Of a stretch of DNA of 16,695 nucleotides, positions 7,589-14,279 are shown one piece after another. The stretch spans positions 1 to 16,695 of the forward strand of contig CAINVI010000009.1 of assembly GCA_903854075.1 (NCBI GenBank), written 5' to 3'. The position numbers and the translations under genes are program-made. The notes beneath the pieces were generated by a model. The model was not told the DNA's origin, searched no databases, and saw only the letters and a program-made list of their open reading frames with translations. Numbering within the stretch: the first letter of the stretch is position 1; each line of letters opens with the position of its first letter. The stretch is from Candidatus Pollutiaquabacter sp. (lineage in GTDB: Bacteria > Bacteroidota > Bacteroidia > AKYH767-A > 2013-40CM-41-45).

Positions 7589-8695
7589 ATGATTATCTCC
7601 CGTATCTCCCTGATTCCGCTCCGCATTCCACTTACTGAGCCCTTTATTATTTCGCTCGGACCACTCACCCATGCAGAAAATGTGATCGTGAAGATGGAAT
7701 CCGTAAGTGGCAAAATTGGTTGGGGAGAATGCAGTCCATTCCGTACCATTCACGGCGAAACAATCGCCACCTGTATGGCCATCGGTCAGGAGATTGCCCA
7801 GCAACTCATCGGTCGTTCTGTTGAAACTCCCGAACACGTGTTGCAAACGATGGATCGGTCGATCTATGGAAACACGAGTATTAAAAGCGCGTTTGATATC
7901 GCTTTTCACGATTTACTGGCGCAGGAAAAAGAAGTACCGCTTTACCGACTTTTGGGCGGGACCTCCACGCGTACCTTGTTCACCGACTATACGGTAAGTC
8001 TGTCTACACCAGAAAAAATGACCGCGGATGCCCTGAAAATCGTGAAGAAGGGCTTCACCGTGGTAAAAGTAAAACTGGGTGGCGATCCAACGGAAGATGT
8101 AATTCGGTTGCGGGCTATTCGAAACGCAATCGGAAGTTCGATTCCGTTACGGATTGATGCTAACCAGGGTTGGGACAGTGCTGGTGCTGTTCATGCATTG
8201 CGTGCGATGAACGACTTGACGATTCAGGTTTGCGAAGAGCCGCTACCGCGCTGGAAGTACCGGGAGTTAGCTACCATTCGCACTGAAACAGCCATACCAT
8301 TGATGGCGGATGAATCGTGTTGCGATGAAAATGATGCACTAAAACTGATTGAACTGAATGCTGTTGACGCCTTCAATATCAAGTTGGGAAAATCATCCGG
8401 ATTCGTACGTGCGCAACGTATCGCAGCATTAGCCCATGTTAACAGAATAACACTACAAGTCGGTGGTTTTCTGGAATCGCGATTAGGATTCACCGCTGCG
8501 GCTCATTTTGCCATGGCTCATCCAACTATTGACTATATTGATTTTGACACGCCGCTGATGTTTACCGAGGATCCCGTGGATGGTGGCATACACTATGGCG
8601 AAAATGGAAGTATCACCTTACCAGACGCTGCAGGACTGGGTGCTCAATTGAAATCGGGCGCATTTTCTGAATCCGACCAGGTGATCGTCGAATGA
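7589..8695 (+). CDS. Dipeptide epimerase, enolase superfamily (L-Ala-D/L-Glu epimerase-like)
   Basis: A 368-residue cytoplasmic enzyme of the enolase superfamily, muconate-lactonizing subgroup. An N-terminal capping domain (about 1-120) precedes a TIM barrel. Barrel residues are visible: the KxK motif K160/K162 (VVKVKLGG); Mg ligands D190 (RIDANQGW), E216 (CEEPL) and D241 (MADES); and the second acid/base Lys in NIKLGKSSG (K265 or K268). The DxD pair D318/D320 (YIDFDTPLM) is the mark of dipeptide epimerases, where it binds the substrate amino group. The family epimerises L-Ala-D-Glu from murein peptides; related members prefer other dipeptides, so the substrate is inferred. I chose the ATG because the residues added by the upstream TTG are not family-like and overlap the promoter. 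No murein-recycling neighbour is seen, so it probably stands alone. Confidence 0.88.
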   Translation: MIISRISLIPLRIPLTEPFIISLGPLTHAENVIVKMESVSGKIGWGECSPFRTIHGETIATCMAIGQEIAQQLIGRSVETPEHVLQTMDRSIYGNTSIKSAFDIAFHDLLAQEKEVPLYRLLGGTSTRTLFTDYTVSLSTPEKMTADALKIVKKGFTVVKVKLGGDPTEDVIRLRAIRNAIGSSIPLRIDANQGWDSAGAVHALRAMNDLTIQVCEEPLPRWKYRELATIRTETAIPLMADESCCDENDALKLIELNAVDAFNIKLGKSSGFVRAQRIAALAHVNRITLQVGGFLESRLGFTAAAHFAMAHPTIDYIDFDTPLMFTEDPVDGGIHYGENGSITLPDAAGLGAQLKSGAFSESDQVIVE

Positions 8696-8700
8696 TTTTG

Positions 8701-8728
8701 AACGTAGATCGTAGTGATCTGCTACGTT
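8701..8728. terminator. Imperfect hairpin between convergent genes
   Basis: AACGTAG and CTACGTT form a 7-bp stem extended by ATC/GAT around a GTAGT loop, with a 3-nt bulge on one side. It fills most of the 32-bp gap between the epimerase stop and the isomerase stop. The T-tracts are poor on both sides, so function as a bidirectional terminator is likely from position rather than from textbook form. Confidence 0.4.
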
Positions 8729-9711
8729 TACAATTTTGCCAATGATCCCTTGAGGTGATTGATCACATTAACCTCTACAGCATCGATGGATTTTTTATCG
8801 GCCAGGAAACAGGACGCCCAGTCCGTAAGATGGATGAGGTATAACGAGCGCTCAAGTTGAGAATCGCCCTTCGACCAAACTTCACGAATGTGCGGAGTAC
8901 GTTGCCCGATAATCTCTTTGGAGATCTCGATTCGAGCCTGCGTGCGGAAATAATCCGTCTCATTACGCAGAAAAACAACAGCACATTCCGGATGTTGCTC
9001 CGCCCAACCCACGAGTTCATTGTGATTCATTTCCGGAAGGATATGATGCCAGCACAACATCTTCGAGTTTTCATTGATTTGCTGACGGAATCGGGTGGCT
9101 ACACCATTGTAACCGTCGCCGGCATAAATCACTGGCAACTTCGTGTATAAAAATTCTGTCAGCTGCATGGCTTCCGATTGAATGGCTGCCGCTTCGTTTT
9201 CCATACGGTTCAACGACACACGAAGCTGTCCTTTGAACGTATCATCGATCAGCTGTAATCCGTGCAGAACAAAAAACAATTGTGTGAGCGAATAGCCCAG
9301 ACATGAACGCGGCGGCATGCCGCCGGGAATAATAATTTGATCCAGCTTATTCGCGGTTGCCATTTCAGCGACTTTGCCGCCGGAGGTGACACAAACCACT
9401 TTTGCCTTTTTCTTCAAGGCCATTTCCATTGCTTCCAGCGTCTCTTCCGTATTGCCGGAATACGAACTGACAATCACCACCGTATTTTCATTGACAAATG
9501 AAGGCAGGAAATAGTCCTTGTTAACAACGATAGGTACCGGACATTGGCCGGAAACCACTTCAGAGAGAATCGTTCCGCCGATTCCCGAGCCGCCAAGTCC
9601 GGTAATCACAACGTTATGGATCGGTGCGCCGGAAGGCGTGATTTTAGCGGCTTCGCCAATGGCAATAGCTTCCTTTAGCTGTACTGGGAATTGCTGTACG
9701 AGATTCTTCAT
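8728..9711 (-). CDS. Bifunctional phosphoglucose/phosphomannose isomerase (SIS family)
   Basis: A 327-residue cytoplasmic sugar-phosphate isomerase of the archaeal/bacterial PGI/PMI family, interconverting glucose-6-P or mannose-6-P with fructose-6-P. The first SIS domain (about 15-150) has the phosphate-binding GLGGSGIGG (39-47) and SSYSGNTEETL (82-92). PPRSCLGYSL (133-142) is the family signature. The second SIS half (about 165-320) carries RQQINENSK with the predicted catalytic base E214, and PEMNHNELVGW with H230, the ring-opening residue of this family. Length matches the family and is much shorter than classical Pgi. It has its own promoter, diverges from lysS and converges on the epimerase gene, so it appears monocistronic. 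The family name is secure; the balance between glucose and mannose activity cannot be read from sequence. Confidence 0.9.
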   Translation of the reverse strand: MKNLVQQFPVQLKEAIAIGEAAKITPSGAPIHNVVITGLGGSGIGGTILSEVVSGQCPVPIVVNKDYFLPSFVNENTVVIVSSYSGNTEETLEAMEMALKKKAKVVCVTSGGKVAEMATANKLDQIIIPGGMPPRSCLGYSLTQLFFVLHGLQLIDDTFKGQLRVSLNRMENEAAAIQSEAMQLTEFLYTKLPVIYAGDGYNGVATRFRQQINENSKMLCWHHILPEMNHNELVGWAEQHPECAVVFLRNETDYFRTQARIEISKEIIGQRTPHIREVWSKGDSQLERSLYLIHLTDWASCFLADKKSIDAVEVNVINHLKGSLAKL

Positions 9712-9733
9712 GGGAATGATAAGTTATTGGTGC

Positions 9734-9763
9734 AAAAATAACGTGTTTCAGCGATAATCGAAC
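9734..9763 (-). promoter_or_regulatory. Promoter of the PGI/PMI isomerase gene
   Basis: On the minus strand TATTTTTG (9741 to 9734) is a full match to TAnnTTTG. TTCG (9763 to 9760) lies 18 bp upstream as a near-match to the -33 TTTG. Transcription would start near 9729, leaving a leader of about 18 nt before the ATG at 9711. Confidence 0.5.
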
Positions 9764-9792
9764 GGATTCTGCACCATAAAAAAACACCTTTC

Positions 9793-9807
9793 AAACAAGC
9801 ATTGTTT
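9793..9807. repeat. Short dyad in the divergent isomerase/lysS region
   Basis: AAACAA-GCA-TTGTTT is a perfect 6-bp inverted repeat with a 3-bp spacer. It lies about 50 bp upstream of the isomerase -7 box and 36 bp upstream of the lysS -7 box. It could be a regulator site serving either direction, but such AT-rich dyads also arise by chance. Confidence 0.25.
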
Positions 9808-9843
9808 TATAACTCCGGTACTACCGTAATCCGTGCCAACCAC

Positions 9844-9851
9844 TATCTTTG
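9844..9851 (+). promoter_or_regulatory. -7 box of the lysS promoter
   Basis: TATCTTTG is a full match to the Bacteroidota -7 consensus and is followed by C, as is common. It ends 18 bp before the lysS ATG at 9870. No convincing TTG lies 17-23 bp upstream. The in-frame TTG at 9849 falls inside the box, so the ATG is the real start. Confidence 0.5.
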
Positions 9852-9869
9852 CGGAAAATCTACCGGTCT

Positions 9870-11402
9870 ATGGAACTGAACGAACAGGAACTCATTCGTC
9901 GTCAAAAACTTGATGAACTGCGCAAGCAGGGAATTGATCCTTATCCCGCTGAACGCTGGGAAGTGAACACCACTTCCAAGGATATCCTGGCCGGATTCGA
10001 CAGTAACCCGGAAGGATTCAAAGACCTCTGCTATGCCGGCCGTATCATGAGTATCCGTGATATGGGAAAAGCACTTTTCATCGTGCTCCAGGACTCGGTA
10101 GGGCGTATTCAGATTTACCTGCGCCGCGATGATATTTGTCCGGGGGAGGATAAAACGTTATTCGACTTCGTCGTTAAGAAAGGATTGGATATTGGTGACA
10201 TCATTGGCATCAAAGGATACGTTTTCCGTACCAAGACCGGAGAGATCACTATTCATTCTACGGATTTCAAATTGCTTTCCAAAGCACTTCGTCCGCTGCC
10301 GGTTGTCAAGCAGGATGCAGATGGCAATATCCACGATGCGTTCACAGATCCCGAACAACGCTATCGTATGCGTTACCTTGATTTGATTGTCAATCCGCAC
10401 GTGCGTGATGCGTTCGTAAAGCGTACACAATTGGTGAATTCCATGCGTAGTTACCTGAACGTGAAAGGGTACCTGGAAGTGGAAACACCGATTCTTCAAC
10501 CTTTGTATGGCGGCGCTGCAGCCCGTCCGTTCAAGACGCATCACAACACGTTGGACATGACCTTGTATCTGCGTATTGCGAACGAGCTTTATTTGAAACG
10601 ACTCGTGGTTGGCGGTTATGACGGCGTCTATGAATTCTCGAAGGATTTCCGTAACGAAGGCATGAGTCGCTTTCACAACCCGGAATTCACGCAAATGGAA
10701 TTGTACGTTGCGTACAAGGATTACGAGTGGATGATGGACCTGGTAGAGGAAATGGTGGAAAAGATTGCCATGGATTTACACGGCAAAACTGAAGTTCCGG
10801 TCGGCGATCATGTTATCAACTTCAAACGACCTTGGAAGCGCTATACGATGTACGAATCCATACAGGAATTCACGGGTATCGATATTTCGGAGATGAATGA
10901 AGATGAGTTGCGTAAAACGTGCCGAAGTATTGGTGTTCAGGTAGACGAGAAAATGGGCCGCGGAAAACTCATCGATAGCATCTTCGGTGACAAAGTAGAG
11001 CCCAAACTTATTCAACCCACCTTCATCACTGACTATCCGGTAGAGATGAGTCCGCTGGCCAAGAAGCACCGCACGAAAGCCGGACTTGTTGAACGTTTCG
11101 AAGCCATCTGTAACGGTAAAGAAATCTGTAATTCATTCTCCGAGTTGAACGATCCTATTGATCAGCGCGAACGTTTCGAACATCAGCTCGAACTCGGTGC
11201 ACGTGGCGATGATGAAGCCATGGTGTTGGACGAGGATTTCCTGCGAGCGCTTGAATACGGCATGCCGCCCACAGCCGGACTAGGAATCGGTATCGACCGA
11301 CTGAGTATGATAATGACCAACAGCAATTCCATTCAGGATGTTCTCTTTTTCCCGGCAATGCGTCCGGAGAAAGTCGCGGAAGAACTTCCGGCACATGAGT
11401 AA
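9870..11402 (+). CDS. lysS: Lysyl-tRNA synthetase, class II
   Basis: A 510-residue cytoplasmic enzyme that charges tRNA-Lys with lysine using ATP; E. coli LysS has 505 residues. It starts MELNEQELIRRQKLDELRKQG with the usual N-terminal helix and GIDPYP. The anticodon-binding OB fold is at about 50-160 (YAGRIMSIRDMGKALFIVLQD). The class II catalytic domain follows from about 175. RYRMRYLDLIVN leads into motif 1; FRNEGMSRFHNPEFTQME is motif 2; GLGIGIDRLSMIM near the C-terminus is motif 3, with the ATP-binding Arg. A lysine-pocket segment, EICNSFSELNDP, is also present. The gene has its own -7 box and ends in a strong intrinsic terminator, so it is probably monocistronic. Nothing is missing or unusual. 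Confidence 0.98.
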   Translation: MELNEQELIRRQKLDELRKQGIDPYPAERWEVNTTSKDILAGFDSNPEGFKDLCYAGRIMSIRDMGKALFIVLQDSVGRIQIYLRRDDICPGEDKTLFDFVVKKGLDIGDIIGIKGYVFRTKTGEITIHSTDFKLLSKALRPLPVVKQDADGNIHDAFTDPEQRYRMRYLDLIVNPHVRDAFVKRTQLVNSMRSYLNVKGYLEVETPILQPLYGGAAARPFKTHHNTLDMTLYLRIANELYLKRLVVGGYDGVYEFSKDFRNEGMSRFHNPEFTQMELYVAYKDYEWMMDLVEEMVEKIAMDLHGKTEVPVGDHVINFKRPWKRYTMYESIQEFTGIDISEMNEDELRKTCRSIGVQVDEKMGRGKLIDSIFGDKVEPKLIQPTFITDYPVEMSPLAKKHRTKAGLVERFEAICNGKEICNSFSELNDPIDQRERFEHQLELGARGDDEAMVLDEDFLRALEYGMPPTAGLGIGIDRLSMIMTNSNSIQDVLFFPAMRPEKVAEELPAHE

Positions 11403-11424
11403 TCGCTGAATTCACACTAGTTAC

Positions 11425-11457
11425 AAAACGCCGGACCACACCTCCGGCGTTTTTTTT
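11425..11457 (+). terminator. Strong intrinsic terminator of lysS
   Basis: An 11-bp perfect stem, AAAACGCCGGA and TCCGGCGTTTT, has a 7-nt loop (CCACACC) and runs into eight Ts at 11450-11457. It begins 22 bp after the lysS stop. This is the clearest terminator in the window and separates lysS from the following peptidase gene. Confidence 0.92.
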
Positions 11458-11517
11458 CATCCCCAAAACATAATGGGTCGCTCAGCAGGTAGCCAAAATT
11501 ATTCCTAATTTGAGTCC

Positions 11518-13194
11518 ATGAAATTAAATCTGATTATTGGGATCGCCCTACTTCTTGGTGCCTGTAACGGCTCGCATGTTGTGCTTACGGATGCGCAACT
11601 GCGTACAAAGCTGGAGCAACACATCGTTATACTATCTTCCGATGAATATGAAGGTCGTGAGAGTGGTGAGCCTGGCGCGCTTAAGGCCCGCGATTATGTT
11701 GTTGATCAGTTTGAACTCATCAATCTTAAACCAAAGGGAAAGAAAGGATTTGTCCAGGAATTCACCTTCCCGAAAGGTGCTCGCTTTGGCGCCGGCACAC
11801 AACTTTATATCAATCTGTACTCCTTTCAGCCGGATTCGGATTTTGTCCCGCTTCCCTATTCGTCTAACGGCGTCATTACAGGATATATTGCACGCGTTGG
11901 ATATGGTATCGATGATCCGGGATTACAACAGCAAGATTACTTAGGCAAAGTTAATCTTGGCAAGAAAATTTTTGTCATGGAAAATGGCACACCGGACGGT
12001 AATAATCCGCACGGAAAATTCACCGAATGGACGGATCTGCGCAAGCGCATCGATGTTGCAGTTTCGAAGGGTGCTGCCGCCGTGGTCTTCATCAACAGCG
12101 ATACATCCATCATTGTACAAGCGCCCGACTTCAACAGCCGTATTACTGCTTCTTCGGTGCCGGTAATCTTCGCCAAAGGAAAAGCTGCAGAATTGTTACG
12201 CGACAGTGTTGTTACAAATTGTACGATCGGTGTAGATCTTGAACGAATTCAAAAGCATGCGTACAATGTCATCGGCTTCGTGAATAATAAAGCCAAAAAC
12301 ACCATTGTTATCGGAGCACATTACGATCATCTCGGTTATGGCGAGGAGGGTTCGCTCTACCGTGGCGAGCGGGCGATACATAACGGAGCAGACGATAATG
12401 CAAGCGGCACTGCCGCCATGATTGAACTTGCGCGGCGACTGAAGGTGAGTGGACCAAAAACCAATAACTATCTTTTTATCGCTTTCTCCGGCGAAGAAAA
12501 AGGATTGCTGGGATCTAATCATTTCGTAAAAAACACGACGCTTGATTTGTCCACCATCAACTACATGATCAATCTGGACATGGTCGGACGGCTAAAGCCG
12601 GATGATAAAACACTTATTCTATCGGGTAGCGGAACATCGCCACGGTTCAAAACACTCATTGACTCCATTGCTGTTGACAGCATTCGAATCAAATCGTCGG
12701 ATTCCGGCGTCGGACCAAGTGATCACACATCTTTTTATCTGCAACATGTTCCTGTACTTCATTTCTTCAGCGGCACTCACGCGGATTATCACAAGCCATC
12801 AGACGATGCGGATCGCATCAATTACGAGGGTGAAATCGCCATCATGAAAATGATTTTAAACACCATTGATTTGACTGCAAACGATGGAAAAATCCCATTC
12901 TCAAAAACAAAAGACGACGAGAACGAAAACGCACCAAAATTCAAAGTAACACTTGGTGTGGTGCCTGATTACACCTACGACGGAGAGGGAATGCGGATTG
13001 ACGGCGTGACGGATGGAAAGCCGGCTGCAAAAGCAGGGTTTGAGTCGGGCGATGTCGTGATTCAAATCGGAGAATACCGCGTTGTGGATATGATGAGTTA
13101 CATGAAAGCCCTCGGGAAATTCAATCGTGGAGATGCTGCCAAAGTAAAGATTCGTCGTGGTAAGGAAGAACTGGAAAAAGACGTGGTCTTCTGA
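11518..13194 (+). CDS. M28 family metallopeptidase lipoprotein with PA and PDZ domains
   Basis: A 558-residue exported zinc aminopeptidase. The N-terminus has a lipoprotein signal, LLLGAC with acyl Cys at residue 16. The M28 fold is interrupted by a PA (protease-associated) insert at about 125-235, including AAVVFINSD and VPVIFAKGKAAELL. Di-zinc residues of the family are all visible: H268 and D270 (GAHYDHLG), bridging D292 (NGADDNASG), catalytic E326 with ligand E327 (SGEEKGLLGS), D354 (NLDMVGR) and H425 (ADYHKPSDD). From about 470 to the end a PDZ domain follows, with MRIDGVTDGKPAAKAGFESGD. It should release N-terminal residues from peptides outside the cytoplasm. Its promoter is unclear: an imperfect TAATTTG lies just before the ATG. 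It stands alone between the lysS terminator and the gpsA promoter. Substrate preference is unknown. Confidence 0.92.
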   Translation: MKLNLIIGIALLLGACNGSHVVLTDAQLRTKLEQHIVILSSDEYEGRESGEPGALKARDYVVDQFELINLKPKGKKGFVQEFTFPKGARFGAGTQLYINLYSFQPDSDFVPLPYSSNGVITGYIARVGYGIDDPGLQQQDYLGKVNLGKKIFVMENGTPDGNNPHGKFTEWTDLRKRIDVAVSKGAAAVVFINSDTSIIVQAPDFNSRITASSVPVIFAKGKAAELLRDSVVTNCTIGVDLERIQKHAYNVIGFVNNKAKNTIVIGAHYDHLGYGEEGSLYRGERAIHNGADDNASGTAAMIELARRLKVSGPKTNNYLFIAFSGEEKGLLGSNHFVKNTTLDLSTINYMINLDMVGRLKPDDKTLILSGSGTSPRFKTLIDSIAVDSIRIKSSDSGVGPSDHTSFYLQHVPVLHFFSGTHADYHKPSDDADRINYEGEIAIMKMILNTIDLTANDGKIPFSKTKDDENENAPKFKVTLGVVPDYTYDGEGMRIDGVTDGKPAAKAGFESGDVVIQIGEYRVVDMMSYMKALGKFNRGDAAKVKIRRGKEELEKDVVF

Positions 13195-13224
13195 ACAATG
13201 ATCTGTTCCACATCAAACGCTTCC

Positions 13225-13255
13225 TTTGAAGGGTTCATAGATTTTAGCATCTTTG
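13225..13255 (+). promoter_or_regulatory. Promoter of gpsA
   Basis: TTTG at 13225-13228 and CATCTTTG at 13248-13255 (7 of 8 to TAnnTTTG) are separated by 19 bp, the usual Bacteroidota -33/-7 geometry. The box ends 4 bp before the first of two consecutive ATG codons at 13260 and 13263, so the mRNA is probably leaderless. Confidence 0.6.
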
Positions 13256-13259
13256 CAGC

Positions 13260-14255
13260 ATGATGAAACCTACCTTTTCCGTCATCGGTGGTGGCAGCTG
13301 GGCTACAGCTATCGTTAAGATTCTCTCCAATAATGTGGAGACGATTCATTGGTGGGTGCGTTCCGCTGAAACTGCTGACTTTCTCCGGAAATATGGTCAT
13401 AATCCAAACTACCTGAGCGATGTCAACATTAATCAGGAACGTGTTCGGGTCACTACCGACTTAAAAGCTGCCATCCGTGAATCTGATGCGGTAATTCTGG
13501 CGGTCCCATCAGCATTTCTAAAACCTACGCTATCAGCAATTACACCAGAAGATTTTGAAGGCAAGATTGTTTTTTCTGCTATCAAAGGAATCGTACCCGA
13601 TGAGCTTTTGATTGTTGGTGATTTTTTACAAAGTACTTATACTATTCCTGTGGCTAACATCGGTGTAATCACCGGACCTTGTCACGCAGAAGAAGTAGCG
13701 ATGGAGCGCCTCTCCTACTTGACCATTGCCTGTCAGGATACAACGAATGCCGATATGCTGGCGCAGCACATGAATTGCCGCTACATCAAGACGACCGTAA
13801 GTGATGATATTTACGGCACAGAGTATTCCGCAGTATTGAAAAATGTTTTTGCTATCGCAGGTGGAATTGCTCACGGTGTCGGCTACGGTGATAATTATCT
13901 GGCAGTATTGATATCGAATGCGATTCAGGAAATAAAACGCTTCGTTGATGCCGTTCATCCTATCAATCGTGATATCAACGATTCAGCATACCTCGGTGAT
14001 TTGCTGGTAACCGCCTACTCCTCGTTCTCGCGTAACCGTTTATTCGGTACCATGGTGGGAAAAGGATATTCGGTTAAAGTGGCGCAATTGGAAATGAACA
14101 TGATTGCCGAAGGATATTACGCTACAAAATGCATCTACGAGTTAAACCGTAAATACGGCGTACACATGCCAATCACGGATGCTGTTCACCGTATTCTTTA
14201 CGAAAAAGTTTCTCCGCGAATGGAAATGAAGTTGCTGAGTGATCAGCTGAAATAA
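13260..14255 (+). CDS. gpsA: NAD(P)-dependent glycerol-3-phosphate dehydrogenase
   Basis: A 331-residue cytoplasmic enzyme that reduces dihydroxyacetone phosphate to sn-glycerol-3-phosphate for phospholipid synthesis. The N-terminal Rossmann domain (about 4-185) has the dinucleotide loop IGGGSWATA (9-17) and the substrate-side SAIKGI (K109). GPCHAEEVA (139-147) is the form of the GPS-A-EVA signature that I associate with Bacteroidota. The helical C-terminal domain holds the catalytic Lys in YSAVLKNVFAIAGG (K194), GYGDNYLAVL, LGDLLVTAYS (D247) and SRNRLFG. Length is normal. The start is ATG 13260 or the adjacent ATG 13263; the promoter lies only 4 bp upstream. It follows the M28 lipoprotein by 65 bp and converges on uvrC with a 24-bp gap that holds no clear terminator hairpin. 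Confidence 0.97.
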   Translation: MMKPTFSVIGGGSWATAIVKILSNNVETIHWWVRSAETADFLRKYGHNPNYLSDVNINQERVRVTTDLKAAIRESDAVILAVPSAFLKPTLSAITPEDFEGKIVFSAIKGIVPDELLIVGDFLQSTYTIPVANIGVITGPCHAEEVAMERLSYLTIACQDTTNADMLAQHMNCRYIKTTVSDDIYGTEYSAVLKNVFAIAGGIAHGVGYGDNYLAVLISNAIQEIKRFVDAVHPINRDINDSAYLGDLLVTAYSSFSRNRLFGTMVGKGYSVKVAQLEMNMIAEGYYATKCIYELNRKYGVHMPITDAVHRILYEKVSPRMEMKLLSDQLK

Positions 14256-14279
14256 CTTTCTTTTAAAAAGCCAGTGTTA

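Noticed and set aside
7529..7909. 126-residue minus-strand frame opposite the dipeptide epimerase start
   Set aside because: It is antisense to conserved epimerase N-terminal codons and has no supporting motif or promoter.
7441..8727. A shared 10-mer, TCTGCTACGT, in the efflux dyad (minus strand) and in the convergent-gene hairpin (plus strand)
   Set aside because: In a window of this size many 10-mers recur by chance on either strand. The flanks do not match, so I do not call a repeat family.
9849..9869. TTG-initiated extension of lysS by 7 residues
   Set aside because: The TTG is part of the TATCTTTG promoter box. The ATG at 9870 gives the usual LysS N-terminus.
10158..10694. 178-residue open frame on the minus strand inside lysS
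   Set aside because: It lies opposite the conserved OB fold and motif regions of lysS, has no promoter and no family-like motif, and is best read as a shadow frame.
14256..14279. A terminator in the gpsA/uvrC convergent gap
   Set aside because: The 24-bp gap has only a weak CTTTTAAAAAG-like symmetry without a GC stem; there is not enough to call a terminator.
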